This document shows, piece after piece, positions 51,844 through 60,115 of a DNA stretch of 64,000 nucleotides (positions are counted from its first letter, which is position 1; every line of letters starts with the position of its first letter). Origin of the DNA: Streptomyces sp. WMMC940 (GTDB lineage Bacteria; Actinomycetota; Actinomycetes; Streptomycetales; Streptomycetaceae); assembly GCF_027460265.1 (NCBI RefSeq), contig NZ_JAPZBC010000001.1, positions 930,001 through 994,000 of the forward strand, written 5' to 3'. Made by a program: the position numbers and the translations under genes. The notes under the pieces were generated by a model. The model had not been told where the DNA came from. It saw only the letters and a list, made by a program, of their open reading frames with translations, and ran no database searches.

Positions 51844-52746
51844 ATGACGACGCCCGCCACCCACCTGGATCCCGCTCCGCCTGCCGGAGCGCCGGGCCCC
51901 GGTCCGAGGGGCAGCGGCTTCGCCGGACTTCCCCGCATCGGCCGTGCCACCGACATCTCGCCCGAGGACGCCCGGGAGCTGACCCGCCTGTTCCTCCAGC
52001 GGCTGGGCGAGTTGGAGGAGGGCACGCGGGAGCACCAGTACGTCCGCAACACCCTGATCGAGATGAACCTCTCCCTGGTCAGGTTCGTGGCCAACCGCTT
52101 CCGCAACCGTGGCGAGGGGGAGATGGAGGACATCGTGCAGGTCGGGACGGTCGGGCTGATCAAGGCCATCGACCGGTTCGACCTCAGCCGGGCGGTCGCC
52201 TTCACCTCCTTCGCCATCCCTTACGTCCAGGGCGAGATCATGAGGTACTTCCGCGACACGTCCTGGGCCGTGCACGTGCCGCGCCGGCTCCAGGAACTGC
52301 GCGTCGAACTCGCCAGGGCCAGGGAGCGGCTCGTCGCCGAACTGGACCGCGATCCCAGTGTGGAGGACCTCGCCGCACACCTCGGGCGTACGAAGGACGA
52401 GGTCGTCGAGGGCATGGTGGCCGCCGCCGGATACCGGGCCGGCTCGCTGGACACCCCGAACGCCGACAGCGACGACGAGCACGCGCCCCTGGCCGGCGGC
52501 CGATTGCTGCCGGACCGGATCGGCATCGACGACCCCGGCATGCAGCTCGTGGAGGACATCCGCGCCCTGGTGCCCCACATGGCCGAACTCGACGACCGCG
52601 AGCGCACCATCCTCGAGCTCCGGTTCGGCAGTGAGATGACGCAGGCCCGGATAGGCGCCGTGCTCGGCATCTCCCAGATGCACGTCTCCCGGCTGCTGGC
52701 CGGCACCCTGGCCAAGCTGCGTACGCAGATGCTCGCCGACGGATGA
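51844..52746 (+). CDS. SigB/SigF-type stress sigma factor
   Basis: 300 residues of the SigB/F/G subfamily. Region 2 (MNLSLVRFVANRFRNRGEGE, MEDIVQVGTVGLIKAIDRFD, AFTSFAIPYVQGEIMRYFRD), region 3 (VHVPRRLQELRVELARARER) and region 4 (MTQARIGAVLGISQMHVSRL) are complete. It has no region 1.1. ATG 51844 follows AGGAGTG, and family homology begins afterwards. Two further in-frame starts exist upstream. No anti-sigma or antagonist gene is adjacent. In Streptomyces such factors control osmotic/oxidative stress and spore maturation. Confidence 0.9.
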   Translation: MTTPATHLDPAPPAGAPGPGPRGSGFAGLPRIGRATDISPEDARELTRLFLQRLGELEEGTREHQYVRNTLIEMNLSLVRFVANRFRNRGEGEMEDIVQVGTVGLIKAIDRFDLSRAVAFTSFAIPYVQGEIMRYFRDTSWAVHVPRRLQELRVELARARERLVAELDRDPSVEDLAAHLGRTKDEVVEGMVAAAGYRAGSLDTPNADSDDEHAPLAGGRLLPDRIGIDDPGMQLVEDIRALVPHMAELDDRERTILELRFGSEMTQARIGAVLGISQMHVSRLLAGTLAKLRTQMLADG

Positions 52747-53036
52747 CCGGGGCGGCCGGGGCCCTCTTCGTTGCGCTCCGGCCCGTCCCTCCCGGCCGGC
52801 AGGCACGGGCCGGGCGTGACTCCGCCGCCGCCGCCCGGGCCGCCGAGACCCGCATGGCGGGCGCCGAATCCGGCGGCGGGGAACTCGGAGGCCGCCTCGG
52901 CCGACGTCTGATGTGACACATGAAACGAGTGGTGCGCTCGTGCCGCGAGGTGTCTCTCTCGCCGCGGTGCTGAACAGCCGCCCCCGCGCACCCGTACGTC
53001 GGTGAGAGCGTTCACCGGCACCGAGGAGTGGTCCGA
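52747..53036. other. Intergenic region upstream of the copper chaperone gene
   Basis: About 290 bp. The segment around 52905-52935 (TGTGACACATGAAACGAG) is less GC-rich and may be the copZ-like promoter. No CsoR-type TACCCC/GGGGTA dyad was found. Confidence 0.4.
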
Positions 53037-53252
53037 ATGACCCAGAAGCACTACAACGTCACCGGTATGAGCTGCGGGCACTGCGTGGCGAGCATCACCG
53101 AGGAGGTCCGCGAAGTGGCCGGTGTGAGCGAGGTCGTGGTCGACCTGGCCGCGAACGCCGTCACCGTGCACGGCACCGGCCTCGACGACGAACGGCTCCG
53201 CGCCGCCATCGTCGATGCCGGCTACGGGATCGCCGATCCGGTGACCGCGTGA
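53037..53252 (+). CDS. copZ: Copper chaperone, CopZ-like (HMA domain)
   Basis: 71-residue heavy-metal-associated domain protein with the metal-binding loop GMSCGHCVASI (CxxC) and the ferredoxin-like beta-alpha-beta pattern (EVREVAGVSEVVVDLAANAV). It delivers Cu(I) to a CopA-type ATPase or to CsoR. GAGGAG lies 8 bases before ATG 53037. It is followed by a large terminator. In other Streptomyces it is normally next to a copA ATPase; here only a wreck of one is found, at 56100-56229. Confidence 0.88.
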   Translation: MTQKHYNVTGMSCGHCVASITEEVREVAGVSEVVVDLAANAVTVHGTGLDDERLRAAIVDAGYGIADPVTA

Positions 53253-53268
53253 TCCCCTGACCGCAAGC

Positions 53269-53308
53269 GCACCGGAGGGGCAGGACGGACGTCCTGCCCC
53301 TCCGGTGC
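53269..53308 (+). terminator. Strong terminator after copZ
   Basis: Perfect 18-bp stem, left arm starting GCACCGGAGGGG and right arm ending CCCCTCCGGTGC, with a GGAC loop. One of the longest perfect hairpins in the window. Confidence 0.85.
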
Positions 53309-53441
53309 CGTCCGGGCTCCTCCGCCGTCCGGCGGTGGTGGCCTCCAGCGGGCGGCGGGCGCCCTGCGGTCGAAGGCGATGAGCGGATCGTCCGTGAGCG
53401 GGTGGTCGACACGGCGGCCCGGGCTCCGAACACGTCCGCCA

Positions 53442-53828
53442 TCAGCAAACCGGGGGGAACACCTCACGAGGCGGTACGGAGGCGACGACGGTCCCGGAGT
53501 GCAGGACGTGCAGCCGGTCGCACACGGATGCGGCAGCGTTGAGATCGTGCAGCGACACCAGAGTGGTGCAGCGCTGCGCCCGGAGGAGGGCGAGCAGTTC
53601 CACCTGATCCCTGACGTCCAGGTGGTCGGTCGGTTCGTCCGGCACCGGCATTTCCGGGTCCTGGGCGAACGCCCGGGCCGGCAGCACCCGTTGGCGAACA
53701 CACCCGGACAGGGCCGTGAAGCGCCGTCCGGCCGCCTCCGCCATACCGACGTCCGTCAGGACGGGCGACGACGTCCCGGTCGGTGGCGTCGTCCCGGCGA
53801 ACGCCCGCTTGTACGGCGAACGCCCCAT
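53442..53828 (-). pseudogene. Decayed FecE-type (siderophore) ABC ATPase
   Basis: The reading frame matches the C-terminal two-thirds of iron-siderophore ABC ATPases: VLTDVGMAEAAGRRFTALSG, DEPTDHLDVRDQVELLALLR and SLHDLNAAASVCDRLHVLHS. The signature LSGGE has become LSGCV, Walker B LLVLDEPT has become MPVPDEPT, and Walker A with the first ~90 residues is missing. The gene is dead. It lies between copZ and the ECF sigma gene; no permease remains. Confidence 0.8.
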
Positions 53829-53931
53829 GGCCGCCTCCGCGTCACCCGTGCCGGGCCGCTGCGTCACGTCCGGACCCGGCCGAACGCGGGTGCCGGCGCG
53901 ACCGCGAGGACGCGCCGGCACCCGAGCCGCG

Positions 53932-54552
53932 TCAGGCCGCCAGCACGGGCGCGGCCGGCTCCTCCGCCTCGCTCAGCAACTCCCTGAGCGTCGCCCGGGC
54001 ACGGGCCACGCGGGAGCGCACCGTACCGACCGGGCAGTCGCTCAGCTCGGCCGCCTCCGCGTAGGGCAGCCCGAGCATCTGGGTGAGGACGAACGCCTCC
54101 CGTCGCTCCTGCGACAGACCCGCCAGCAACTCGTGCAGCGCGACGCCCTCGTCGAAGCCGGGCACATCGCTCGGCTGGGCACGTTCGACGACGAGCTGCC
54201 AGTCCGGTGCGTCGTGCAGTCTGGGCCTCGCGGCCGCGTACCGGTAGCTGTCGATCACCGCGCGGCGGGCGATGGACAGGAGCCAGGCACGGGCCGAGCA
54301 CCGTCCTTCGAACCGGTGCAGGCTTCCGAGCGCACGCAGGAACGTGTCCTGGGCGAGGTCGTCGGCCGACTGGGGATCGCCGCACAGATGGGCGACGTAG
54401 CGCAGGACGTCGCGGTGCAGGGCTCGGACGAAACGCTCCCCGGCGTCGGCGTCACCGGTGCGGGCGGCGAGCGCCCAGGAGGTGATCGACTCGTCGGCCG
54501 ATGGCGCCTTCTCCGTCGCGTCGCATGAAGCGGGCAGGGAAGAAGAGATCAC
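53932..54552 (-). CDS. ECF sigma factor
   Basis: 206 residues. Region 2 (FVRALHRDVLRYVAHLCGDP, ADDLAQDTFLRALGSLHRFE) and region 4 (AFVLTQMLGLPYAEAAELSD, PVGTVRSRVARARATLRELL) are complete, as in the SigC/RpoE-like ECF set. No anti-sigma motif is found in it, and no ZAS-type gene is adjacent. GTG 54552 follows AAGGA. The upstream neighbour, the His/Met-rich membrane protein (169 bp gap, same strand), could act as its sensor; SigC of mycobacteria is linked to copper acquisition, which suits the setting. This link is inferred. Confidence 0.88.
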   Translation of the reverse strand: MISSSLPASCDATEKAPSADESITSWALAARTGDADAGERFVRALHRDVLRYVAHLCGDPQSADDLAQDTFLRALGSLHRFEGRCSARAWLLSIARRAVIDSYRYAAARPRLHDAPDWQLVVERAQPSDVPGFDEGVALHELLAGLSQERREAFVLTQMLGLPYAEAAELSDCPVGTVRSRVARARATLRELLSEAEEPAAPVLAA

Positions 54553-54721
54553 CAGTTGTCCTTCTCGGGTCGTCCGGGACCGGGACCGGGGCCCGAGGCC
54601 GCAGGGTCCGCCACCCGGTGTGTGGGGGTGCGGCCGTACGGCGCCGGGGTGGTGTCCCACCGCGCGCCGGGTACGGCCGTGCCCGAGGGGCACTTGGGCC
54701 ACCTCGGGATTCCGGCTGTCG

Positions 54722-55492
54722 TCAGGCGACAGCGGACCCCACGGGCGGCCCTCGGGAGACGATGGCGTAGACCAGCGGAAGGAGCCGCGACGCACGGGAA
54801 GGGCGGCGGCGGCCGCGCAGCCGCGGACGGCGCGGCGGAGCGGGCAATGCGAGCAGCAGCCGCAGCGGCGCGGTCAGCCATCCGGCGACGGCGCGGAGGA
54901 TGCGGAACGCGGCCCGCTCCCCGTAGGCGAGCCACAGGCCCGTCAGCAGCGCCGCCAGCAGGTGGGCGGCGAGCATGCCCCAGGACGAGGAGTCTCCGGA
55001 CAGCACATCCAGATGATGCAGGTGACTTGTACGGTCCATGTCGATCATGTCGCCCATGAGGGGCGTATGCGCCGACCCCATGTGCCCTGCAGATTCGAGG
55101 GATGCGCCGTGCCCATGCCCCATCGCCATACCGTGTGTGGCGTCTGTATGGGCCTGCCCCATACCGCTGGATCCCGTGTGGTGGTGCCCCTGGTGGACGG
55201 GCGCGGCTGCACGCGCGGTGTGGTCTGCGGCGCCGGTCCCGGACTGCGCGAGGGAGAAGACCGTGTGCAGTGCCGTCTGGACGGCGACCACCACGGCCAC
55301 GACCGACGGCAGTCCCCGCTCACGGCCCGCCAGCCCCCAGCCCAGTGCGCCTGTTGCGACGAACCCGCCGGCCGGCGTCCACCAGGGCATGGGCTCCCCG
55401 GACATCATCACGTGACCGAGGGCGGCGAGCAGCACGCACACGGCCGCGAACACCGCGGCCCGTACCGTGCGAGAACACCACCCAGCAGTCAT
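54722..55492 (-). CDS. His/Met-rich integral membrane protein
   Basis: 256 residues. About four membrane helices: two or three at the N-terminus (AAVFAAVCVLLAALGHVM, VVAVVVAVQTALHTVF) and one at the C-terminus (WGMLAAHLLAALLTGLWLAY). Between them, about residues 85-160, is a region rich in His and Met (HQGHHHTGSSGMGQ, HGMAMGHGHG, MGDMIDMD, HLHHLD) that looks able to bind Cu or another soft metal. It has no ATPase motif. It precedes the ECF sigma gene on the same strand. It resembles uncharacterised Streptomyces membrane proteins near copper genes. Confidence 0.75.
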   Translation of the reverse strand: MTAGWCSRTVRAAVFAAVCVLLAALGHVMMSGEPMPWWTPAGGFVATGALGWGLAGRERGLPSVVAVVVAVQTALHTVFSLAQSGTGAADHTARAAAPVHQGHHHTGSSGMGQAHTDATHGMAMGHGHGASLESAGHMGSAHTPLMGDMIDMDRTSHLHHLDVLSGDSSSWGMLAAHLLAALLTGLWLAYGERAAFRILRAVAGWLTAPLRLLLALPAPPRRPRLRGRRRPSRASRLLPLVYAIVSRGPPVGSAVA

Positions 55493-56099
55493 GGCGCCTC
55501 ATCCTCGCATCCTGACGTTCGTCGTCGTGCATGGGTACGCACCGGACCCCGGGCACCGACTCAGACCGAACCAGGTGATCCGGAACACGGTTGCGGGAGT
55601 CGGAATGCGTCCGTATCGACGAATACCACGGGGAGTTGACGTCCGGGCCGACCGCCGCGCTCGCCGCCGCGGCGCACCCGCCGTCCGGCGCACCGCGGGC
55701 GCGAGGTCCCGGGTGGACGCGACCGGCGGCAGCCCGGCGTGCACGGCCCGCAGGGCCGGACTCGCGGCCACCCCCTGGGGGACCGACACATGCACGGCCC
55801 ACGGGGAAGGCGACCCGCCCGCGGCGGCGGAGGGAGGGGAGCCGGGGAGGGCCGGGGACCGTTCGGGCTTCGGCCGGGCCGCCTCGGCACGGACGGCGCT
55901 CCGGCCCGCGTGTCGCCCTCGTTCCGGCTCCGCGTCGTACGGCCTGCCCGCCGGGGTGCCCGGAGCCCCGTGACGGGTGGGACCGCCGCGACGGGTGGGA
56001 CGGCCGCGGTCGGCCGCGGGCCGTGCTGGACGAGGGGCCGCCCCGTCACCGCCCCGGGGGGAGCTGCGCCCGTGTGCTACTGCTGCTCCGCGACCGGTG
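55493..56099. other. Gene-free stretch, probable deletion scar
   Basis: About 600 bp of very GC-rich sequence. All frames are arginine/glycine/proline-rich without start sites. It is exactly where the body of the copper ATPase, whose N-terminus survives at 56100-56229, should lie. Confidence 0.5.
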
Positions 56100-56229
56100 A
56101 CGGGCTGTCAGGACATTCACGGTGGCCGTGACGCCGTCGAGTCTGCCGAGCCGCTTCTCGACACGCCGCGCAGGTCATTCCCCCCACGCTCAGGTCGGTG
56201 GTGACGAGCGTCCCCGCTCCGGCGCCCAT
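56100..56229 (-). pseudogene. Remnant of a copper P-type ATPase (HMA N-terminus, frameshifted)
   Basis: ATG 56229 opens a frame with TDLSVGGMTCAAC, the start and metal loop of a CopA-type N-terminal domain. Directly after CAAC the frame shifts; in the next frame the expected continuation VEKRLGRLDGVTATVNVLTA is readable. After that the ~700-residue remainder (actuator, DKTGT phosphorylation site) is absent. The ATG overlaps the stop of the small membrane protein (TGATG), the usual coupling in intact loci. Confidence 0.82.
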
Positions 56230-56468
56230 CAGTCGCGGCCTCCGTGGCCGTGGCCGTGGCCGGTGCCGTCGTCCTCCACCGCCCCGCCGGACGGGGTGGA
56301 GTGCATACCCGGCGCCACGGGCCCCACGAGGGACCCGACCGAGTAGGAACCCGCGAAGACAACGGCGAGCAGCAGCAGGAAGCCGCACAGCGCGGGCGGC
56401 GGCGCCACCTTGCGGAGCGTCGAGAGCACCGAGGTGGGGCCGGGCGCCGCTCGTCGGGAATCGTCCAT
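56229..56468 (-). CDS. Small membrane protein with His-rich tail, upstream partner of copper ATPase
   Basis: 79 residues. One membrane helix (about 27-48, ALCGFLLLLAVVFAGSYSVG) is followed by an external tail with PVAPGMHS and a terminal GTGHGHGHGGRD. Proteins of this kind occur directly before copA-type ATPases in actinobacteria, where they probably bind metal at the outer face. ATG 56468 follows GAGGGAG. Its partner ATPase is broken here, so it may now be an orphan. Confidence 0.72.
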   Translation of the reverse strand: MDDSRRAAPGPTSVLSTLRKVAPPPALCGFLLLLAVVFAGSYSVGSLVGPVAPGMHSTPSGGAVEDDGTGHGHGHGGRD

Positions 56469-56772
56469 GGCCGAGCTCTCCCTCGTCACGTGCGTACGGT
56501 CCGGTCGCCCGCTACGTCCGGGCAACCTGCGTGCGGCGCACCGGCTCGGGTCCGGCTTCCCCGGCTCGGCTGGACGCCGGTCCGGCTCGACCACGATGCG
56601 GCTCCACGCCGGTCGGCGACGCTCCGATCCTGCGTTCGGCCCGATCCTCCGTTCGGCCCGGTTCGCCGTACGGTCCAGATGTCGTACGTGTGAGAGGTGG
56701 AGTTCCGGGCCCGACGTATGACTCACCTCACACATCTCCGCCGGCGGCCGGCCGGTCCACCCCGGCCGGCGC

Positions 56773-57984
56773 TCACTCCGCCGGCGTGCCCACCCGGAGC
56801 CGGTTGCCGTCAGGATCGCGGAGCTCCACCTCGCGCGCCCATGGAGCGGTGGTCACCGGCACGCCGAACTCGTCAGCGACGGCGTCGACGTCCCGTACCC
56901 GCAGATACACCAGCGTGCCGGGGCGGGCGTCGCCGGCGTGCTCCGAGAGGAACAGCTTCAGCGGGCCCCTCGCGATCTCGACGAAGGCCGGGAGCCCCGG
57001 TTCGAACCGGTGCTCCCACTGCTTCACGAACCCGAGCCGCCGGTACCAGGAGAGTGCGGCGTCGGCATCGGCCACCCGCAGCACGGGAACCGCCTCCTCG
57101 TCCCCCTCCCCCCTTCGCGCCGCGTCGGGCACGGACGGCGTCCGGGCCGAGGAGGCGTCCGCTCCGGGGGCCGCGGGAGCGGACCGACCGTCGCCGCCGT
57201 CCACCGCTTCGTCGACGACGCGCAGGAGGTAGGTGTCCATGATCCAGCCGTGCCGCGCGCGCGCCTCGGCACGAAGCCGCTGGATGCGCCCGGCGACGTC
57301 CGACAGACGGCCGGACACGAGGAGTTCGTCGGGCGTTCCGAGGTAGGCGCCCCAGTAGATCCACACGTCGTCGCGCTCGACGTCGGTGAACGACTCCTGG
57401 GCGTCGAGCATCACGACGACGTCGCCGTCGTCGCCGAGACCCACCTCGCGCAGTCTGCGCGCGGGAGTGATGCGGACCGGACGGCCGACCCGGTTGAGCG
57501 TGGTGCGGTGCCGCGCGGCCAGGGCGGACACACTGCTGACCCCCGGGACGACCTCGGTGTCGAAGGCGACCGTGCCCCGCGCCTCGATCTCCGACAGGAT
57601 GCCCAGGGTGCTGTCGTACAGGGCGGGATCGCCCCACACCAGGAAGGCTCCGGTCCGTCCCGGGGCCAACTCGTCCCGGATCAGGCGCTCGTAGACGTCG
57701 GCGCGCCGGCCGCGCCAGTCGTGGACCGCCGCCGTGTACTCGCTTCGGCCGCCCGGCGTCCGGTCGCGCCACGGGTCGTCCGCTTCGACGACGCGGTACG
57801 GCGTACGGGCGTGCTCGTCGAGCATCCGGCGCCGCAGATCGGTGAGCGAGGACTTCTCCGGCCCCTTCCCGAGGAGGAAGAACACGTCGGCGCGGCGCAT
57901 GGCCTTCAGCCCGGCGAGCGTCAGATGGTCCGGATCACCGGCGCCGATGCCGATGACGAGGAGGTGGCGGTGGTCCGTACTCAT
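56773..57984 (-). CDS. cobF: Precorrin-6A synthase (CobF) fused to a VOC/glyoxalase domain
   Basis: 403 residues. Residues 1-255 are CobF, the deacetylating precorrin-5 C1-methyltransferase of aerobic cobalamin synthesis: LLVIGIGAGDPDHLTLAGLK, then VFFLLGKGPEKS, and GAFLVWGDPALYDSTLGI with the GDP SAM-binding motif. A Ser/Pro/Ala-rich linker of ~35 residues leads to a single-copy VOC domain (about 290-403: LRVADADAALSWYRRLGFVK, VELRDPDGNRLRVG) as in bleomycin-resistance proteins. Other cob genes are absent from the window. The two domains share one uninterrupted frame. Confidence 0.9.
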   Translation of the reverse strand: MSTDHRHLLVIGIGAGDPDHLTLAGLKAMRRADVFFLLGKGPEKSSLTDLRRRMLDEHARTPYRVVEADDPWRDRTPGGRSEYTAAVHDWRGRRADVYERLIRDELAPGRTGAFLVWGDPALYDSTLGILSEIEARGTVAFDTEVVPGVSSVSALAARHRTTLNRVGRPVRITPARRLREVGLGDDGDVVVMLDAQESFTDVERDDVWIYWGAYLGTPDELLVSGRLSDVAGRIQRLRAEARARHGWIMDTYLLRVVDEAVDGGDGRSAPAAPGADASSARTPSVPDAARRGEGDEEAVPVLRVADADAALSWYRRLGFVKQWEHRFEPGLPAFVEIARGPLKLFLSEHAGDARPGTLVYLRVRDVDAVADEFGVPVTTAPWAREVELRDPDGNRLRVGTPAE

Positions 57985-58286
57985 GTGTACCGGCCTTATG
58001 GGCGAGATGGGGGGGGTGGACGGACGGACCGCCGCGCGGAGCGCGCGTCCGGGGCCGGCGCGCCGGTCAGCGGTGGGTGGACTCAGGCGGGTGGAGTCCG
58101 GTGGCCGCTCCTCCCTGCATGCGGTGAGTGATGCCCTCCCGTTCGGCGAGGAACACGACGTGGACCGGCCGGTGTTGGAAGCGTACGCCTTCGGCGGGGC
58201 CGGCCCGCAGCCGCGGCGCGCTCCGCCGTCGTCGCCCGTGCGGCACGACTCCTCACCCGCTGACGGTCGGAGGGAGCCAGGCGCGG
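57985..58286. other. Spacer between SPFH and CobF-VOC genes
   Basis: About 300 bp upstream of cobF. No gene is supported. No cobalamin riboswitch signature (AGYCAGGUGCC-type box) was seen just before the cobF start, although a complete search by eye is not reliable. Confidence 0.4.
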
Positions 58287-59303
58287 TCAGGGCCGTGAGG
58301 TGCCGCCGTCGGCCTGGACCGCGTCGGCGACGGCCTCCGCCGCGGCCTCCGCCGCCCGCGCCGCATCGTCGGCGGCCTTCCGGTCGGCCGCGCCGTCGGA
58401 GGATTCCTCCCGGGTCGCCGGGGATCGGGGCAGTACCTCGCCGAACGCGCGGGACACGCCCTGGAGCGCGGAGGTGACCTCACCGGGAATGACCCAGAAC
58501 GTACTGCCGGGTCCCTGGGCGAGCTGGGGCAGTACCTGCAGGTACTGGTAGGCGAGCAGTTTGGGGTCCGGGTCGTTGCGGTGCACGGCCTGGAACACCT
58601 CGTCGATGGCCCGGGACTGGCCCTCGGCCTTCAGGATCTCGGCGGTGCGGTTGCCCTCCGCCCGGAGGACGGCGGACTGCTTCTCGCCCTCCGCGGTGAG
58701 GATCTGGGCCTGGCGCTGCCCTTCGGCCCCGAGGATCGCGGCCCGCTTGTCCCGCTCGGCCCGCATCTGCTTCTCCATCGCGTCCTTGATGGACTGCGGG
58801 GGGTCGATGGCCTTGATCTCCACGCGGTTGACCCTCAGCCCCCACTTCCCGGTGGCCTCGTCCAGTACACCGCGCAACTGGTTGTTGATGGTGTCCCGCG
58901 AGGTGAGGGTCTTCTCCAGGTCCATCGACCCCACGACGTTGCGCAGGGTGGTGACGGTGAGCTGCTCGACGGCCTGCAGATAGTTCGCGATCTCGTAGGC
59001 GGCGGCACGTGGATCGGTCACCTGGAAGTACACGACGGTGTCGATCTCCACGACCAGGTTGTCCTCCGTGATGACGGGCTGCGGCCGGAAGGAGACGACC
59101 TGTTCGCGGAGGTCGATCACCGGGTGGACCCGGTCGACGTAGGGGATGACGACGTTGAGTCCCGGCTGCAGCGTGCGGTGGTAGCGGCCGAGCCGCTCGA
59201 CGTTGCGCGCTCGCGCCTGGGGGACGACGCGCACCGCGCGGACGACGGTGAAGACCGCCAGGAGCGCGACGATCACGCCGAGAAGGAGTGCCGTGCCTTC
59301 CAT
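58287..59303 (-). CDS. SPFH/stomatin-like membrane protease modulator
   Basis: 338 residues. An N-terminal membrane helix (LLLGVIVALLAVFTVVRAV) precedes the SPFH/Band 7 domain (about 30-200: LGRYHRTLQPGLNVVIPYVD, TVVYFQVTDPRAAAYEI) and a coiled coil with repeated AEGQRQAQILTAEGEKQ units (about 200-245). It ends in an Ala/Glu-rich tail. Stomatin/QmcA-type proteins form ring-like oligomers that organise membranes and control FtsH-type proteases. It is encoded 3 bp downstream of the NfeD gene. Confidence 0.92.
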   Translation of the reverse strand: MEGTALLLGVIVALLAVFTVVRAVRVVPQARARNVERLGRYHRTLQPGLNVVIPYVDRVHPVIDLREQVVSFRPQPVITEDNLVVEIDTVVYFQVTDPRAAAYEIANYLQAVEQLTVTTLRNVVGSMDLEKTLTSRDTINNQLRGVLDEATGKWGLRVNRVEIKAIDPPQSIKDAMEKQMRAERDKRAAILGAEGQRQAQILTAEGEKQSAVLRAEGNRTAEILKAEGQSRAIDEVFQAVHRNDPDPKLLAYQYLQVLPQLAQGPGSTFWVIPGEVTSALQGVSRAFGEVLPRSPATREESSDGAADRKAADDAARAAEAAAEAVADAVQADGGTSRP

Positions 59304-59306
59304 GAT

Positions 59307-59735
59307 TCACTCCCGGGGGTAGACGACTGCGGTGGCCCCGCTGATCTCCATGACGTCCACGGCCGCTCCCGGAGGGATCACCAGCGACTCGTCGTACGCA
59401 CGGGCCGTCCATTCCTCACCGCCGATGCGGACCCTGCCGCCCGTGCCCGTCACCTCGGAGACGACCCGGGCGGTACTGCCGACCAGAGCGTCGACGCCGA
59501 ACCGTTCGCGCCGCGGTGTGAGCGCCCGCCGCACACGGGGGCGCACGAACACCACACTGACCACGGCGACGACGGTGAAGACCAGGAACTGGAGGGGCAG
59601 CGGCACTCCTGCCGCGGCGCACGCCGCGGTGATCAGTGCGGCCCCGCCCAGCATGCCCAGTGCGACGGTCAGCGTGACGATCTCCGCGGCGATCAGCACC
59701 GCAGCGATGACCAACCAGATCGCCCAGAGGTCCAT
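59307..59735 (-). CDS. NfeD-like membrane protein
   Basis: 142 residues. Two or three membrane helices (LWAIWLVIAAVLIAAEIVTL, FLVFTVVAVVSVVFVRP) are followed by a C-terminal OB-fold (LVGSTARVVSEVTGTGGRVR, EWTARAYDESLVIPPGA), the short NfeD1b form. It is coupled to the SPFH gene in the standard operon, and NfeD binds the stomatin partner. Confidence 0.92.
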   Translation of the reverse strand: MDLWAIWLVIAAVLIAAEIVTLTVALGMLGGAALITAACAAAGVPLPLQFLVFTVVAVVSVVFVRPRVRRALTPRRERFGVDALVGSTARVVSEVTGTGGRVRIGGEEWTARAYDESLVIPPGAAVDVMEISGATAVVYPRE

Positions 59736-60115
59736 CTCGCCCCTCCTGACTGACGCAGGTGCTCGGAGATCCCGGGCGATGTCCGTCCTCCTCCTGCGAG
59801 GGCCCGGGGCGTATTGGTGCGAGGGCCCGGGGCGTACCGGGCCGGGAGGTGACCGCCTGCGAGCGGGTCACCCCTTACATCTCGTATCTACCCAGCACAA
59901 AAACGCAGAAATCCCATGAACTCCACCTTTCGTCGTGATCGGCTCGACGTCGACGCACCGGCACGTCCGGACCTAAGGCACCGGCCGCCGGACGCGCGAG
60001 GAGTCGCGCACGACGCTTCCCATCCGGGTCGTCGGCCCGCAAGACGTCGCCGCTCCCGCCGTTCAGGCCCCGCGGACCCGGTGCGCGCACCGCACCCCTC
60101 CGCGGCCGGCGGCCG
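59736..60115. other. Spacer with a 19-bp tandem repeat
   Basis: Two copies of TGCGAGGGCCCGGGGCGTA (59795-59813 and 59818-59836) are separated by 4 bp. The stretch 59875-59930 (CTTACATCTCGTATC, CACAAAAACGCAG) is AT-rich and may be the nfeD promoter. No gene is supported. Confidence 0.6.

Noticed and set aside
57985..58286. Cobalamin riboswitch before the cobF fusion
   Set aside because: No B12-box-like sequence was seen in the upstream region.
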